Positions 31,458-40,044 are shown, numbered from the stretch's first letter. The stretch is DNA of 47,906 nt from Bacteroidota bacterium (GCA_009786185.1 WQTS01000129.1:1-47906), one strand, 5' to 3'. The notes: generated from the letters alone by a model not told the origin. Numbers and translations are program-made.

Positions 31458-33548
31458 ATGACTTTTCTTACTGAATATTCATTGTGGTTTGCACTCATTT
31501 GCATCTTGATTGGTGCAAGTTATTCTTTTTTATTATATTACAAAAATAGAAACATCGTATTTGAATCACGTGCTAAACGTACGATGTTTATTTTTCGAGG
31601 CATAACGGTTGCTTTGATTGCGTTTCTTTTGTTGGCGCCCATGCTACGTTTAACCATTAAAAAAACAGAAAAACCGATTATTATCGTGGGGGTTGACAAC
31701 ACGGAATCTATTATTTTAACGCCTGATTCCAATTTTTATGCCACCACTTTTAAAACAAATTATAAAGATTTAATCCGGCAACTGCAAAAGAATTACGAAG
31801 TTGTGAATTATGCTTTGGGTGGCAGTGTGCACTTAATACATGATAATACTACTTTGGATTTTAGCGAAAAGTCCACTAATTTAGCAGCATTATTTGAAGA
31901 GATAAACGATTATTATACAAATAGAAATATTGGTGCAGTAATACTTTTAACCGATGGAATTTTTAACGAAGGCTCCAATCCATTGTATCTTGCAGAAAAG
32001 CAAAAAGCGCCTGTTTACACTGTGGGAATGGGAAATCCTGAAGCGCAACCTGATTTATACATTTCTAATATTGTGTATAATAGACAAACTTTTCTGGGCA
32101 ATCTTTTTCCGGTAGAAATTAAAGTGGCTGCCACACAATTAGCCGGAAAAAACACCACATTAACAGTTTCTGATGGCAATAAAGATATTTTTACGAAAAA
32201 TATTAATATTGCAGGTAATCAATTCTTTGAAAATGTGCGCTTTACATTGACAGCAAAAGAAAAAGGCGTACATCGCTATCAAGTTAATTTGACGCCGGTT
32301 GAAAATGAGATTTCTATCAAAAACAATAGCGCTTCTTTTTATATAGAAGTGATAGACCAGCGTGAAAAAATCGCGATCATTTATCATTCACCACATCCTG
32401 ATATTTCGGCAATTAAAAGTGCGCTTGAAACCTCCGACCGTTATCAAATAGATCTTTTTTCTACGGATAAATTACCTGCAAATATTGATAATTATGTATT
32501 GTTTATTTTGCACCAATTGCCTTCTAATCATCAGGTGGCAAATAATTTAGTTGCAAAAATTCAAACTGCGGGCAATGCGTGTTGGTATATTTTGGGAGAA
32601 TCTTCGAATTTGCAGACATTTAACGGTTTAAATTTGGGATTAAACATTTCACAGAACAAAAAATTGCGCAACGAAGCCATGCCGGCTTTTAACGACAATT
32701 TTGTTTCGTTTACCTTTTCTGATGAAGCAAAAAAGATGTTAGCCAAACTTCCGCCGGTAAGTACGCCGTTTGGAGAGTATAAATCTGTTGTTTCTTCCAA
32801 TACATTTTTATATCAAAAAATAAATGGGATAACGACCAACTATCCGTTGTTTATTTTTAATGATAATAATGCCGCGAGAACAGGGATTCTCACAGGAACG
32901 GGAATTTGGCAATGGAAACTCTATAATTATTTGTATGCCAATAATCACGACGTTTTTAATGAAATAATAAATAAAACAACGTTTTATTTATCTACAAAAG
33001 GAGACAAAAGCTTCTTTCGTGTGATGGTAAAAAATGTGTATAATGAAAACGCGCCGGTAGATATTACTGCAGAGCTTTATAATGAAAGTTATGAATTGCA
33101 AAACGATCCGGAAGTGCAATTTCAATACATAGGTAAAGATGGAAAGAAACATGAAATGCAGTTCTCAAAGCAGAATAATGCATACTTTTTATCATTGGGT
33201 AAACTGCCTGCCGGAACATATTCGTGGAGCGCTAATGTGAAATTTGGCGATAAATCTTATTCTAAATCAGGAGTTTTTACTGTACAAGAAATAGATCTTG
33301 AAACTTTGAGCTTAGTAGCAAATCATTCGTTGTTGCAAAATATAGCTGAATCTACGCATGGTAAGTTTTACACGGCGGACGATTTCTCTTCTTTAGAAAA
33401 TGATATTAGAAAAAATGAAAATATAAAGACTATTGCCTCATATCAAAAACGTTACAGTTTGTTTTTGAATTCTTGGTGGTATTTTATAGCCATTATTCTT
33501 CTTTTTGGTGCAGAGTGGTTTATGCGGAAGTGGGGTGGGGGTTATTAA
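31458..33548 (+). CDS. Membrane protein with von Willebrand A-like domain
   Basis: 696 residues. Two N-terminal transmembrane helices (SLWFALICILIGASYSFLLY; GITVALIAFLLLAPMLRL) are followed by a vWA-like domain (about 75-200) with a modified MIDAS start DNTES (DxTxS) and AVILLTDGIFNEG. Then come beta-sandwich modules (LFPVEIKVAA; APVDITAELYN; LPAGTYSWSANVKFG) and a C-terminal transmembrane helix (SWWYFIAIILLFGAEWFM). This architecture recurs in Bacteroidota near BatA/BatB-type genes but those are absent here. It is probably an envelope assembly or stress protein. It follows the sigma-factor module, with its own -7 box. Confidence 0.82.
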   Translation: MTFLTEYSLWFALICILIGASYSFLLYYKNRNIVFESRAKRTMFIFRGITVALIAFLLLAPMLRLTIKKTEKPIIIVGVDNTESIILTPDSNFYATTFKTNYKDLIRQLQKNYEVVNYALGGSVHLIHDNTTLDFSEKSTNLAALFEEINDYYTNRNIGAVILLTDGIFNEGSNPLYLAEKQKAPVYTVGMGNPEAQPDLYISNIVYNRQTFLGNLFPVEIKVAATQLAGKNTTLTVSDGNKDIFTKNINIAGNQFFENVRFTLTAKEKGVHRYQVNLTPVENEISIKNNSASFYIEVIDQREKIAIIYHSPHPDISAIKSALETSDRYQIDLFSTDKLPANIDNYVLFILHQLPSNHQVANNLVAKIQTAGNACWYILGESSNLQTFNGLNLGLNISQNKKLRNEAMPAFNDNFVSFTFSDEAKKMLAKLPPVSTPFGEYKSVVSSNTFLYQKINGITTNYPLFIFNDNNAARTGILTGTGIWQWKLYNYLYANNHDVFNEIINKTTFYLSTKGDKSFFRVMVKNVYNENAPVDITAELYNESYELQNDPEVQFQYIGKDGKKHEMQFSKQNNAYFLSLGKLPAGTYSWSANVKFGDKSYSKSGVFTVQEIDLETLSLVANHSLLQNIAESTHGKFYTADDFSSLENDIRKNENIKTIASYQKRYSLFLNSWWYFIAIILLFGAEWFMRKWGGGY

Positions 33549-33551
33549 TAT

Positions 33552-33644
33552 GAACCATGATTTTCATAAGATTTTCAAGATTTCCATGATTTCTTTCTAT
33601 AGATAATCTTGTTAATTTTATTAATCTTCTGAAAATCAAGGTTC
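33552..33644. repeat. Repeat family E, full element with inverted ends
   Basis: GAACCATGATTTTCATAAGA at the left is inverted with few mismatches at the right end (GAACCTTGATTTTCAGAAGA on the minus strand). It fills the convergent gap between the vWA-like gene and the FAH-family gene. Confidence 0.8.
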
Positions 33645-33648
33645 AAAA

Positions 33649-34260
33649 CTACTTTATCCTACACTTAAACATCAGTTCCTCTTCAATATATCCTTCCAAC
33701 TCATCATTAATTTCCACCTTTCCAATGCCACATGGGGTGCCCGTAAAAATTAAATCTCCAATTTTTAAGGTGATAAATTGAGATACATATTCGATAACTT
33801 CATCTATTGAAAACAACATATCTGCTGTATTTCCTTGTTGTACAAGCTGTTTGTTTTTTAGTAATGAAAAATTGATGTTTTGCAAATTTGCGAAATCTGT
33901 TTTGGGAAGAAAACGATTTACTACTGCTGAGCCGTCGAAGGCTTTGGATATCTCCCAGGGTAGTGCGTTTTTAAAAACATCGGCTTGAATGTCGCGTGCG
34001 GTAAAATCGATGCCCAGTCCAATTTCATCGTAGTAGGTATGCGCAAACTTTTTTTGGATGTGTTTTCCTAATTTATTGATACGCACCACTAATTCTACTT
34101 CATAATGGATATTATTTGAGAAATCGGGATGGAAAAACGGGCGGTTTCTTAGAGTGAGGGCGGTTTCGGGCTTTAGGAAGAAAACAGGTTTTGTAGGAAC
34201 TGTTTTGTTGAGTTCTTCGATGTGGGATTTGTAGTTGAGACCAATGCAGATGATTTTCAT
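33649..34260 (-). CDS. Fumarylacetoacetate hydrolase (FAH) family protein
   Basis: 203 residues, the short FAHD1/YcgM-like form. Features: GLNYKSHIEELNK, PVFFLKPETAL, the metal-binding pair in HYEVELVVRI (E-x-E), IGLGIDFTARDIQ, PWEISKAFDGSA, and DLIFTGTPCGIGKVEINDELEG. These enzymes act as acylpyruvate hydrolases or oxaloacetate decarboxylases using Mg2+. The exact substrate cannot be read from sequence. A TACTTTTG box lies at 34280. It is divergent from sufC. Confidence 0.9.
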   Translation of the reverse strand: MKIICIGLNYKSHIEELNKTVPTKPVFFLKPETALTLRNRPFFHPDFSNNIHYEVELVVRINKLGKHIQKKFAHTYYDEIGLGIDFTARDIQADVFKNALPWEISKAFDGSAVVNRFLPKTDFANLQNINFSLLKNKQLVQQGNTADMLFSIDEVIEYVSQFITLKIGDLIFTGTPCGIGKVEINDELEGYIEEELMFKCRIK

Positions 34261-34279
34261 ATTCTATTTTTTTGTGGGA

Positions 34280-34287
34280 CAAAAGTA
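34280..34287 (-). promoter_or_regulatory. -7 box TACTTTTG of the FAH-family gene
   Basis: Exact TAnnTTTG match 19 nt upstream of the start on the minus strand. Confidence 0.55.
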
Positions 34288-34364
34288 ATATTTTTACTCA
34301 AATTCTGAAAAATCATGTTTATTTGCCATGCGAATCAAAATGATAATTAAGAATTAAGCAAAAT

Positions 34365-35147
34365 ATGTTTTTTAAAATTGAAAATCTACATGTTTCCATC
34401 AAAGGGAAAGAGATTCTAAAGGGTATTAATTTAGAAGTGAATAGGGGAGAGGTGCACGCAATTATGGGACCTAACGGCACAGGAAAGAGTACTTTAGCAT
34501 CCGTGATTGCCGGCAAGGAAATTTTTGACGTTACTCAAGGATCAATTACTTATAAGGATAAAAACCTTTTCGACTTGTCTATTGAAGATCGGGCACGGGA
34601 AGGCATTTTTATCGGGTTTCAATATCCGGTGGAGATTCCGGGGGTAAGTATCGCCAATTTTATGCGCACGGCTTTGAATGAAATTCGCCAATATCGCGGC
34701 GAGCCTGCTTTAAACGCCATGCAATTTATGAAATTGATGGAAGAGAGGAAAAAAATAGTTGAATTGACACAAAAATTAAGTGAACGAAGTGTGAATGAAG
34801 GATTTTCAGGCGGCGAGAAAAAGCGTAATGAGATTTTTCAAATGGCAGTGCTGGAGCCGGAATTGGCAATTTTAGACGAAACCGATTCAGGACTTGATAT
34901 TGACGCTTTGCGTATTGTGGCAAACGGTGTTAATCAATTGAGAACAAAAGATAATGCGACAGTGGTGATTACACACTATCAGCGACTTCTTGATTATATT
35001 GTTCCTGACGTGGTGCACGTGCTTTTTGATGGAAAACTTGTGAAATCGGGAACGAAAGAATTGGCGTTGGAGCTTGAAGAAAAAGGGTATGAATGGATTA
35101 AAAAAGAGTATGAAAGCTCGCAAAGGCGCGAAGGTGCAAAGACTTAA
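34365..35147 (+). CDS. sufC: Fe-S cluster assembly ATPase SufC
   Basis: ABC-type ATPase of the SufBCD scaffold that assembles iron-sulfur clusters. 260 residues: Walker A GPNGTGKST (about residue 36), Q-loop GFQYPVEIPGVS, signature FSGGEKKRNEIFQ, Walker B LAILDETDSGLD, and H-loop ITHYQRLLDYI. The FSGGEKKRNEI and ETDSGLDIDALR segments are specific for SufC. sufD follows 6 bp downstream. sufB, usually just before sufC, is absent: the upstream neighbour is a divergent FAH-family gene. Confidence 0.96.
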   Translation: MFFKIENLHVSIKGKEILKGINLEVNRGEVHAIMGPNGTGKSTLASVIAGKEIFDVTQGSITYKDKNLFDLSIEDRAREGIFIGFQYPVEIPGVSIANFMRTALNEIRQYRGEPALNAMQFMKLMEERKKIVELTQKLSERSVNEGFSGGEKKRNEIFQMAVLEPELAILDETDSGLDIDALRIVANGVNQLRTKDNATVVITHYQRLLDYIVPDVVHVLFDGKLVKSGTKELALELEEKGYEWIKKEYESSQRREGAKT

Positions 35148-35153
35148 AAGAAT

Positions 35154-36197
35154 ATGGAAAAACAAACTACTTTTCGATGCAAAATTAAAGATCTTGATAC
35201 GAATTTATTGGTGTTAGTTGATGGAAAAAATGCTGATTTTAAACCTGAATCTCTTTGCAAAGGCGTAACAGTATCTTCTATTGAAAATGGAATATTGATT
35301 CATGTGGCTGAGAATATTGCTGTAGATAAACCGATTCAAATTGTATCTGCTATTCAAACAGATAAACCTTTAAAGCTTACCCAATACTTTAAGGTTATAT
35401 TAGAAAAAAACGCATCGCTTTCTTTATTGCATTGCGACGATTCTTTGCAAAAAGAGCAAACGGATGTTTTTAATAATGTGGAAGTTGAATTAGCAAAAAA
35501 TGCGCATTTGAATTATTACAAAATGGAAAATAAATCCGCCGGATCTATTTTAACCAATCAGATTCAAGTAAATCAAAAGGCGTCTTCTCATTTTTATTCT
35601 AATGTGATTACTTTTAATGCAGGAAAAGTGAATAATTTTTTGCATGTTCATCTGAGTGAGCCTTTTGCAGATGCGCAACTCAATGGTTTGTACTTAGTGG
35701 ATAAGCAACAAGCCATTTGTAATGAAGTGAAAATATGGCATCATGCACCCGATTGTACGAGTCGGCAACTTTACAAAGGCATTGTGGATGATGAAGCGCG
35801 CGCCACTTTCAACGGACATATTATAGTACAGCAAGATGCGCAGCGTACGGCAGCATTTCAAATCAATAAAAATATTGCGCTGACTGATACGGCGCACATT
35901 CACACGCAACCATTTTTAGAAATTTATGCCGATGATGTGAAGTGCAGCCATGGCGCCACAGTAGGTCAGTTAGATGAAAATGCCATGTTTTACTTGCGTT
36001 CTCGCGGTATTTGCCAAAAAAATGCGCGTATGTTATTGATGTTTGCTTTTGCTAATGAAGTTGCTCAAACAGTTAAAATACAAGCATTAAGCGAGCGCTT
36101 ATCTCAAATGATTCAACAGCGGTTGAAAGGAGAACTTCATATTTGTTCGCAATGTGCATTACATTGTGAAGGAAATAGAGAAGTGAATTTTGGATAG
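35154..36197 (+). CDS. sufD: Fe-S cluster assembly protein SufD
   Basis: 347 residues of the SufB/SufD beta-helix core, needed with SufB and SufC for iron acquisition during cluster assembly. Characteristic C-terminal parts: RATFNGHIIVQQDAQRTAAF, CSHGATVGQLDENAMFYLRS (with the conserved interface His), and the helical end MLLMFAFANEVAQ. It lacks the FeS/Cys signature expected of SufB and is shorter, so SufD is preferred. No sufS or sufU follows; the next gene is convergent, 13 bp away. Confidence 0.92.
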   Translation: MEKQTTFRCKIKDLDTNLLVLVDGKNADFKPESLCKGVTVSSIENGILIHVAENIAVDKPIQIVSAIQTDKPLKLTQYFKVILEKNASLSLLHCDDSLQKEQTDVFNNVEVELAKNAHLNYYKMENKSAGSILTNQIQVNQKASSHFYSNVITFNAGKVNNFLHVHLSEPFADAQLNGLYLVDKQQAICNEVKIWHHAPDCTSRQLYKGIVDDEARATFNGHIIVQQDAQRTAAFQINKNIALTDTAHIHTQPFLEIYADDVKCSHGATVGQLDENAMFYLRSRGICQKNARMLLMFAFANEVAQTVKIQALSERLSQMIQQRLKGELHICSQCALHCEGNREVNFG

Positions 36198-36210
36198 GGT
36201 AGGAGTGTTC

Positions 36211-37068
36211 TTAATAATATTCAATATTCCTTATCCTTTTTCTCAGAGTATCATTGCCTTGCAACACAACCTCTTCTAACCAATTTCCTTTAGCATCATG
36301 CTGGAGGTACATTCTGTCTTCCCGCATGTTATGCAAGCGATCTTCAAAAATTACTTTTTGCAATACGCCTTTGTCATCATATTGGGTATAAGTATATTCA
36401 ATAATTTGACTTGCACCTCTAAAAGCGCGTCGGTTCACTTCATCTCCATAATTATCATACTCAATGGTAAAAAATTTGTACATTTTATTATGAGGATCAT
36501 ATTCTTCAATACGTGCCACCAATCCATGTTCATTATAATACATTACATTGGTAAGATGATAATTAGGAAGTATACGTTTCTTTTCTATGATACCGCCAAT
36601 TCCATCGGTTTTAAATTGAATTTTATATAACAACGAATCATTTGCAAAAATCTGCCTTTCTTTTATAAAACCGTATCTATCGTATAGAAAAGTATCTTTT
36701 GTAAAACCGTGCTCTATATAATTGTATTCTATCCAATAATTTTCTTTCGCATTGGGCAAATAGTGAACAATTTGTTTAGAAACCGTATCATTATTTCTAT
36801 CTAATATGATGGCTCGGGTTAAATAACCATCAGAGCTGTAGAAGAGCATAGCCTTATTTAAGAAAATATAAAGCGAATCTTTGTCTGAATAATAATAAGT
36901 ATCGGTCTCAATAGAATGAATATTTCCGAAAAGACGTGCGTGCTGCAAGTGATTTTTCAACGCATCGGGAATAATTACTATTTCTGCTGTTTTTCTTTTA
37001 CAAGAATGTGAAGTTGAGGCAATAATGAGCGAAAACAGGATAAGAAAAAGATACTTATTTTTTTGCAT
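36211..37068 (-). CDS. Hypothetical lipoprotein
   Basis: 285 residues. N-terminal hydrophobic segment (YLFLILFSLIIASTSHSCKR) with Cys23 as a probable lipidation site, though the lipobox is weak. The rest is beta-rich with repeated tyrosine-containing strands (YYSDKDSLYIFLNK, DRYGFIKERQIF, YNEHGLVARIEEYD, YDNYGDEVNRRAF, YDDKGVLQKVIFED), resembling the YD/MORN-like hairpins of Bacteroidota surface lipoproteins. No function is recognised. Its start overlaps the kamA stop by 14 bp, so it is probably translated with kamA, though functional linkage is unclear. Confidence 0.75.
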   Translation of the reverse strand: MQKNKYLFLILFSLIIASTSHSCKRKTAEIVIIPDALKNHLQHARLFGNIHSIETDTYYYSDKDSLYIFLNKAMLFYSSDGYLTRAIILDRNNDTVSKQIVHYLPNAKENYWIEYNYIEHGFTKDTFLYDRYGFIKERQIFANDSLLYKIQFKTDGIGGIIEKKRILPNYHLTNVMYYNEHGLVARIEEYDPHNKMYKFFTIEYDNYGDEVNRRAFRGASQIIEYTYTQYDDKGVLQKVIFEDRLHNMREDRMYLQHDAKGNWLEEVVLQGNDTLRKRIRNIEYY

Positions 37069-38299
37069 GTCTTTTTCTTCGAGCTAAATCTGCCGGTTCA
37101 ATAGCCAATTTTTCACCGGTTAAAAGTGCGGCAACGCCTTCGGTATGGCATCTGTTTTTACATTGATCACATTCACTGTTTGTATTATAATTATCTGGTT
37201 CTGTGTATGTTGTAATTACGCCTTCGTAATTACGCAATACTACGCGATTGTTGCCGTGGGTAATTAAATAATTGGGCATTACCGGAATTTTTCCGCCGCC
37301 GGCAGGTCCATCTACTACAAAGGTAGGAACTGCGTAACCTGAAGTGTGCCCGCGCAACCCTTCAATAATCTCGATGCCTTTTGCCACAGTAGTTCTAAAG
37401 TGCTCAATTCCTAATGATAAATCACATTGATAAATGTAGTAAGGACGCACGCGATTTTTTACCAAATCTTGAACTAATTTTCTCATAATGAAAGTGCAAT
37501 CGTTTACGCCTCTCAATAAAACGCTTTGATTTCCTAAAGGAATACCGGCATTTGCCAATTTTTCCAAGGCTAATTTTGCTTCTTCCGTAATTTCGTCAGA
37601 ATGATTAAAATGGGTATTCAACCATATCGGATGATATTTTTTCAACATATTAACTAAGTCATCTGTAATACGTTGCGGACAAACCACAGGTGCGCGCGAA
37701 CCGATACGAATCACTTCTACATGCGGGATAGCGTGCAAACGTTGAATAATGGATTCTAACATCTCATCACTTACCATCAAGGCATCGCCACCGGAAAGCA
37801 GCACATCGCGAACTTCCGGAGTAGCGGCAATATAATCAATCCCTTTTTGAATACGCTCTTTTGAGGATTCACAATCGCGTTGTCCGGCGAAACGCCTGCG
37901 CGTGCAATGGCGACAATACATGGCGCACTGGTCGGTAATTAAAAAAAGCACTCTGTCTGGGTAACGGTGTGTTAATCCGGGTGTTGGCGAATCTTCGTCT
38001 TCATCTAATGGATCTATCAGATCAGCTGCGGCTCTATGTGTTTCCAATTTAGTAGGAATCGCTTGCTTCCGAATAGGACAATCCGGGTCATTAGGGTGAA
38101 TCAGACTTAAGTAGTAGGGCGTAATCGCCATCCGCAACGTTTTAAGCGATTCTTTCACACCGTTTTCCTCTTCAGGCGTCAACTCCATGTGCTCTTTAAG
38201 CTCTTCTAAAGTTTCAATGCGGTTTTTTAATTGCCAGGTCCAATCGTTCCATTGTTCATCGGTAGCGTTGGGGTAAAATTTTTTGCGGTTTATAGACAT
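37055..38299 (-). CDS. kamA: Lysine 2,3-aminomutase (radical SAM, PLP)
   Basis: Converts L-lysine to beta-lysine using S-adenosylmethionine, a 4Fe-4S cluster and PLP. 414 residues, the family length. Visible: the N-terminal WNDWTWQLKNRIETLEEL, YYLSLIHPNDPDCPIRKQAI, radical SAM CAMYCRHC (CxxxCxxC), LLSGGDALMVSDEMLE, RIGSRAPVVCPQRIT, the PLP-Lys segment VDGPAGGGKIPVMPNY and the C-terminal zinc cluster CDQCKNRC. Glutamate 2,3-aminomutase is related, but the overall sequence reads as KamA. Downstream lysine-fermentation genes (kamDE, kdd, kce, kal) are not adjacent, so the product may be used as an osmolyte or the pathway lies elsewhere. Confidence 0.92.
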   Translation of the reverse strand: MSINRKKFYPNATDEQWNDWTWQLKNRIETLEELKEHMELTPEEENGVKESLKTLRMAITPYYLSLIHPNDPDCPIRKQAIPTKLETHRAAADLIDPLDEDEDSPTPGLTHRYPDRVLFLITDQCAMYCRHCTRRRFAGQRDCESSKERIQKGIDYIAATPEVRDVLLSGGDALMVSDEMLESIIQRLHAIPHVEVIRIGSRAPVVCPQRITDDLVNMLKKYHPIWLNTHFNHSDEITEEAKLALEKLANAGIPLGNQSVLLRGVNDCTFIMRKLVQDLVKNRVRPYYIYQCDLSLGIEHFRTTVAKGIEIIEGLRGHTSGYAVPTFVVDGPAGGGKIPVMPNYLITHGNNRVVLRNYEGVITTYTEPDNYNTNSECDQCKNRCHTEGVAALLTGEKLAIEPADLARRKRHAKK

Positions 38300-38324
38300 A
38301 TAATTACTTTTAAATTTTGGGTTG

Positions 38325-38332
38325 CAAAAATA
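38325..38332 (-). promoter_or_regulatory. -7 box TATTTTTG of kamA
   Basis: Exact TAnnTTTG match about 25 nt upstream of the kamA ATG on the minus strand, between ccsA and kamA. Confidence 0.6.
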
Positions 38333-38346
38333 ATATAATTATAGAA

Positions 38347-39207
38347 TTAATTTGCACTATAAAATGTATGTGTACTTTTTTGTGCAGAAGGCAAAAACTT
38401 CACCCCATACCAAGTAAACTGCAACGAAAGAAACCCAACTATCAAAATTACCAATAAAATCTTCCGGTTTATCTTTTTAATTTTTGCAAGATGAAGATAT
38501 AGGAGGAAAATTAGCCATGTAATTAACGCAGCATTTTCTTTAACATCCCACGACCAATATTGTCCCCATGCCTTTTTTGCCCAGATAGCACCCAAACACA
38601 TACCGATACCCAATGCAACAACTCCGATTTTTACCAATAAATCGCATTTTGTGGTACTTTCGGATGATTTATTTTTACCACAATGTACACTAAGGGTTTC
38701 ACAAGGGACACAAAGATTTGAATAATTTGTGTTCTTTGTGCATTCTTTGTGCCCTTTGTGGTTAAAAAGATTACACAATTCCAATACTCCCAAAACAAAC
38801 GCACACCCAATAACCGCATACGCAAACATATATATCGCCACATGTGGAATAAAATATACAGATTGCAAAGCCGGTATCAACACTTGCGATTGAAGTTCCG
38901 GCTTGCAGATATTAATCACCACAAAAATGGAAGCCATTAAATTTACAAATATCAATAGATAGTTCATTCTCCAGCGCCAATAAGTAATTCCACTCAAAAT
39001 AGCCAAGAAAAACGAATACCAAATTCTTGTCTCTCCCATTGTTTTAAAAGGCGGACGCTGCAACGTTAACCACATTCCAATGATAAATACAGCAAATGAA
39101 AACACTCCCAGCACTTGAAAAAAAAGCGCACTCTTTTCCTTTTTTTTAACCGCCAAAAACGAAGCAACAGCTAAACAAAATATGAATACTCCCCCAAATA
39201 GTAACAT
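38347..39207 (-). CDS. ccsA: Cytochrome c assembly protein CcsA/ResC-like with in-frame repeat insertion
   Basis: Polytopic haem-handling protein of cytochrome c maturation system II. About 286 residues from MLLFGGVFIF (39207); a longer frame to 39249 starts in repeat family C and is not preferred. Eight or so transmembrane helices, and the tryptophan-rich haem motif WGQYWSWDVKENAALITWL. About residues 148-181 (HKGHKECTKNTNYSNLC to CGKNKS) are encoded by repeat family D and sit in the loop between the LELCNLF helix and the helix before WGQYW. The fold is probably undisturbed. The partner CcsB/ResB is not adjacent; some Bacteroidota have it fused or apart. Confidence 0.88.
   Translation of the reverse strand: MLLFGGVFIFCLAVASFLAVKKKEKSALFFQVLGVFSFAVFIIGMWLTLQRPPFKTMGETRIWYSFFLAILSGITYWRWRMNYLLIFVNLMASIFVVINICKPELQSQVLIPALQSVYFIPHVAIYMFAYAVIGCAFVLGVLELCNLFNHKGHKECTKNTNYSNLCVPCETLSVHCGKNKSSESTTKCDLLVKIGVVALGIGMCLGAIWAKKAWGQYWSWDVKENAALITWLIFLLYLHLAKIKKINRKILLVILIVGFLSLQFTWYGVKFLPSAQKSTHTFYSAN
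38673..38767. repeat. Repeat family D, copy inside ccsA
   Basis: TTTTTACCACAATGTACACT at the left and the inverted CTTTGTGGTTAAAAA at the right frame ACAAAG-rich units, like the intergenic copy at 27134-27215. The ends are imperfect, suggesting an older copy. The length preserves the ccsA frame. Confidence 0.82.
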
Positions 39208-39220
39208 TTCTAAATAAAAA

Positions 39221-39257
39221 TCCGTGCTAATCTGTGTCATCCGTGTCATCTGTGTTC
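39221..39257. repeat. Repeat family C, copy 1, at the truA/ccsA junction
   Basis: Tandem units of the form TCTGTGTCATC, CGTGTCATC, TGTGTTC. It supplies the last codons of truA (reading DDTDDTD) and the gap before ccsA. A similar unit run lies at 43611-43656. Confidence 0.7.
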
Positions 39258-39997
39258 AAAAAATTATAACTCACTCTTTCCAGAAACAACGCATAAGCCG
39301 GTGCCGAAACCTTAGCTTTGCACCTATCTTTCGCTTGAATAATATTTTGAAAATCAGCTACGGAGATTTTGCCTTTACCCACAAATAACAACGTTCCTAC
39401 AATAGCGCGCACCATATTTCTTAAAAACCGGTTGGCGGTGATCGTAAAAACAAGCTGTCCATCTAATTGTTCCCAATGAGCAACCTTTATTTCACAAAAA
39501 TTGTTATTTACGTTGGTATGTAGCCTCGAAAAGCTTGTAAAATCCTGATTCCCAAGTAAAAATTCAGTAGCTAAATTCATAACTTCCATATCTAATTTTT
39601 CATAAACCCGATAGGTAAACGGAAAATAAAACGGATCTTTTGATATGGCCACATAATATTTATAAGTGCGGTCTAATGCGCTAAAACGTGCGTGAAGCTC
39701 ATCTTCCACCTGAAATATTCTATGAATAACAATCTCTCTAGGCAAAAGCGAATTGAGTTTATACTGCAATTTATCGCGATAGCTGTCTGTTAGTAAATCA
39801 TTATGATCGAAATGCGCGAAATATTGCTTAGCGTGCACGCCGGTGTCGGTTCTTCCACAGCCCACAAGCTCAATTTTGTTTTTTAAAAGCAATGAGAAAG
39901 CATCTTCCAAAACTTCCTGTACGGTAATCTGATTAGGTTGGTATTGCCAGCCAAAAAAAGGAGTTCCGTTGTAAGCAAGTTCTACAAAATAGCGCAT
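39227..39997 (-). CDS. truA: tRNA pseudouridine(38-40) synthase
   Basis: Modifies U38-U40 in the anticodon arm. 256 residues. Catalytic Asp51 in GCGRTDTGVHAKQY, opening RYFVELAYNGTPFFGWQYQP, RTYKYYVA, DFTSFSRLH and FTITANRFLRNMVRAIVG are all present. The normal end is near VSYNFL; the terminal NTDDTDDTD is encoded by repeat family C and is likely an appended tail. A TAATTTTG box lies at 40025. ccsA follows on the same strand. Confidence 0.95.
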   Translation of the reverse strand: MRYFVELAYNGTPFFGWQYQPNQITVQEVLEDAFSLLLKNKIELVGCGRTDTGVHAKQYFAHFDHNDLLTDSYRDKLQYKLNSLLPREIVIHRIFQVEDELHARFSALDRTYKYYVAISKDPFYFPFTYRVYEKLDMEVMNLATEFLLGNQDFTSFSRLHTNVNNNFCEIKVAHWEQLDGQLVFTITANRFLRNMVRAIVGTLLFVGKGKISVADFQNIIQAKDRCKAKVSAPAYALFLERVSYNFLNTDDTDDTD

Positions 39998-40024
39998 AAG
40001 CTTTTAGTTATTTTTTTGAGAGGA

Positions 40025-40032
40025 CAAAATTA
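40025..40032 (-). promoter_or_regulatory. -7 box TAATTTTG of truA
   Basis: Exact TAnnTTTG match about 28 nt upstream of truA, in a divergent region shared with the DUF4837 gene. Confidence 0.55.
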
Positions 40033-40044
40033 TTAAAATTATGC

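Noticed and set aside
39208..39249. Longer N-terminus for ccsA
   Set aside because: The extension is encoded by repeat family C and overlaps the truA stop; a membrane helix begins right after MLLFGG.
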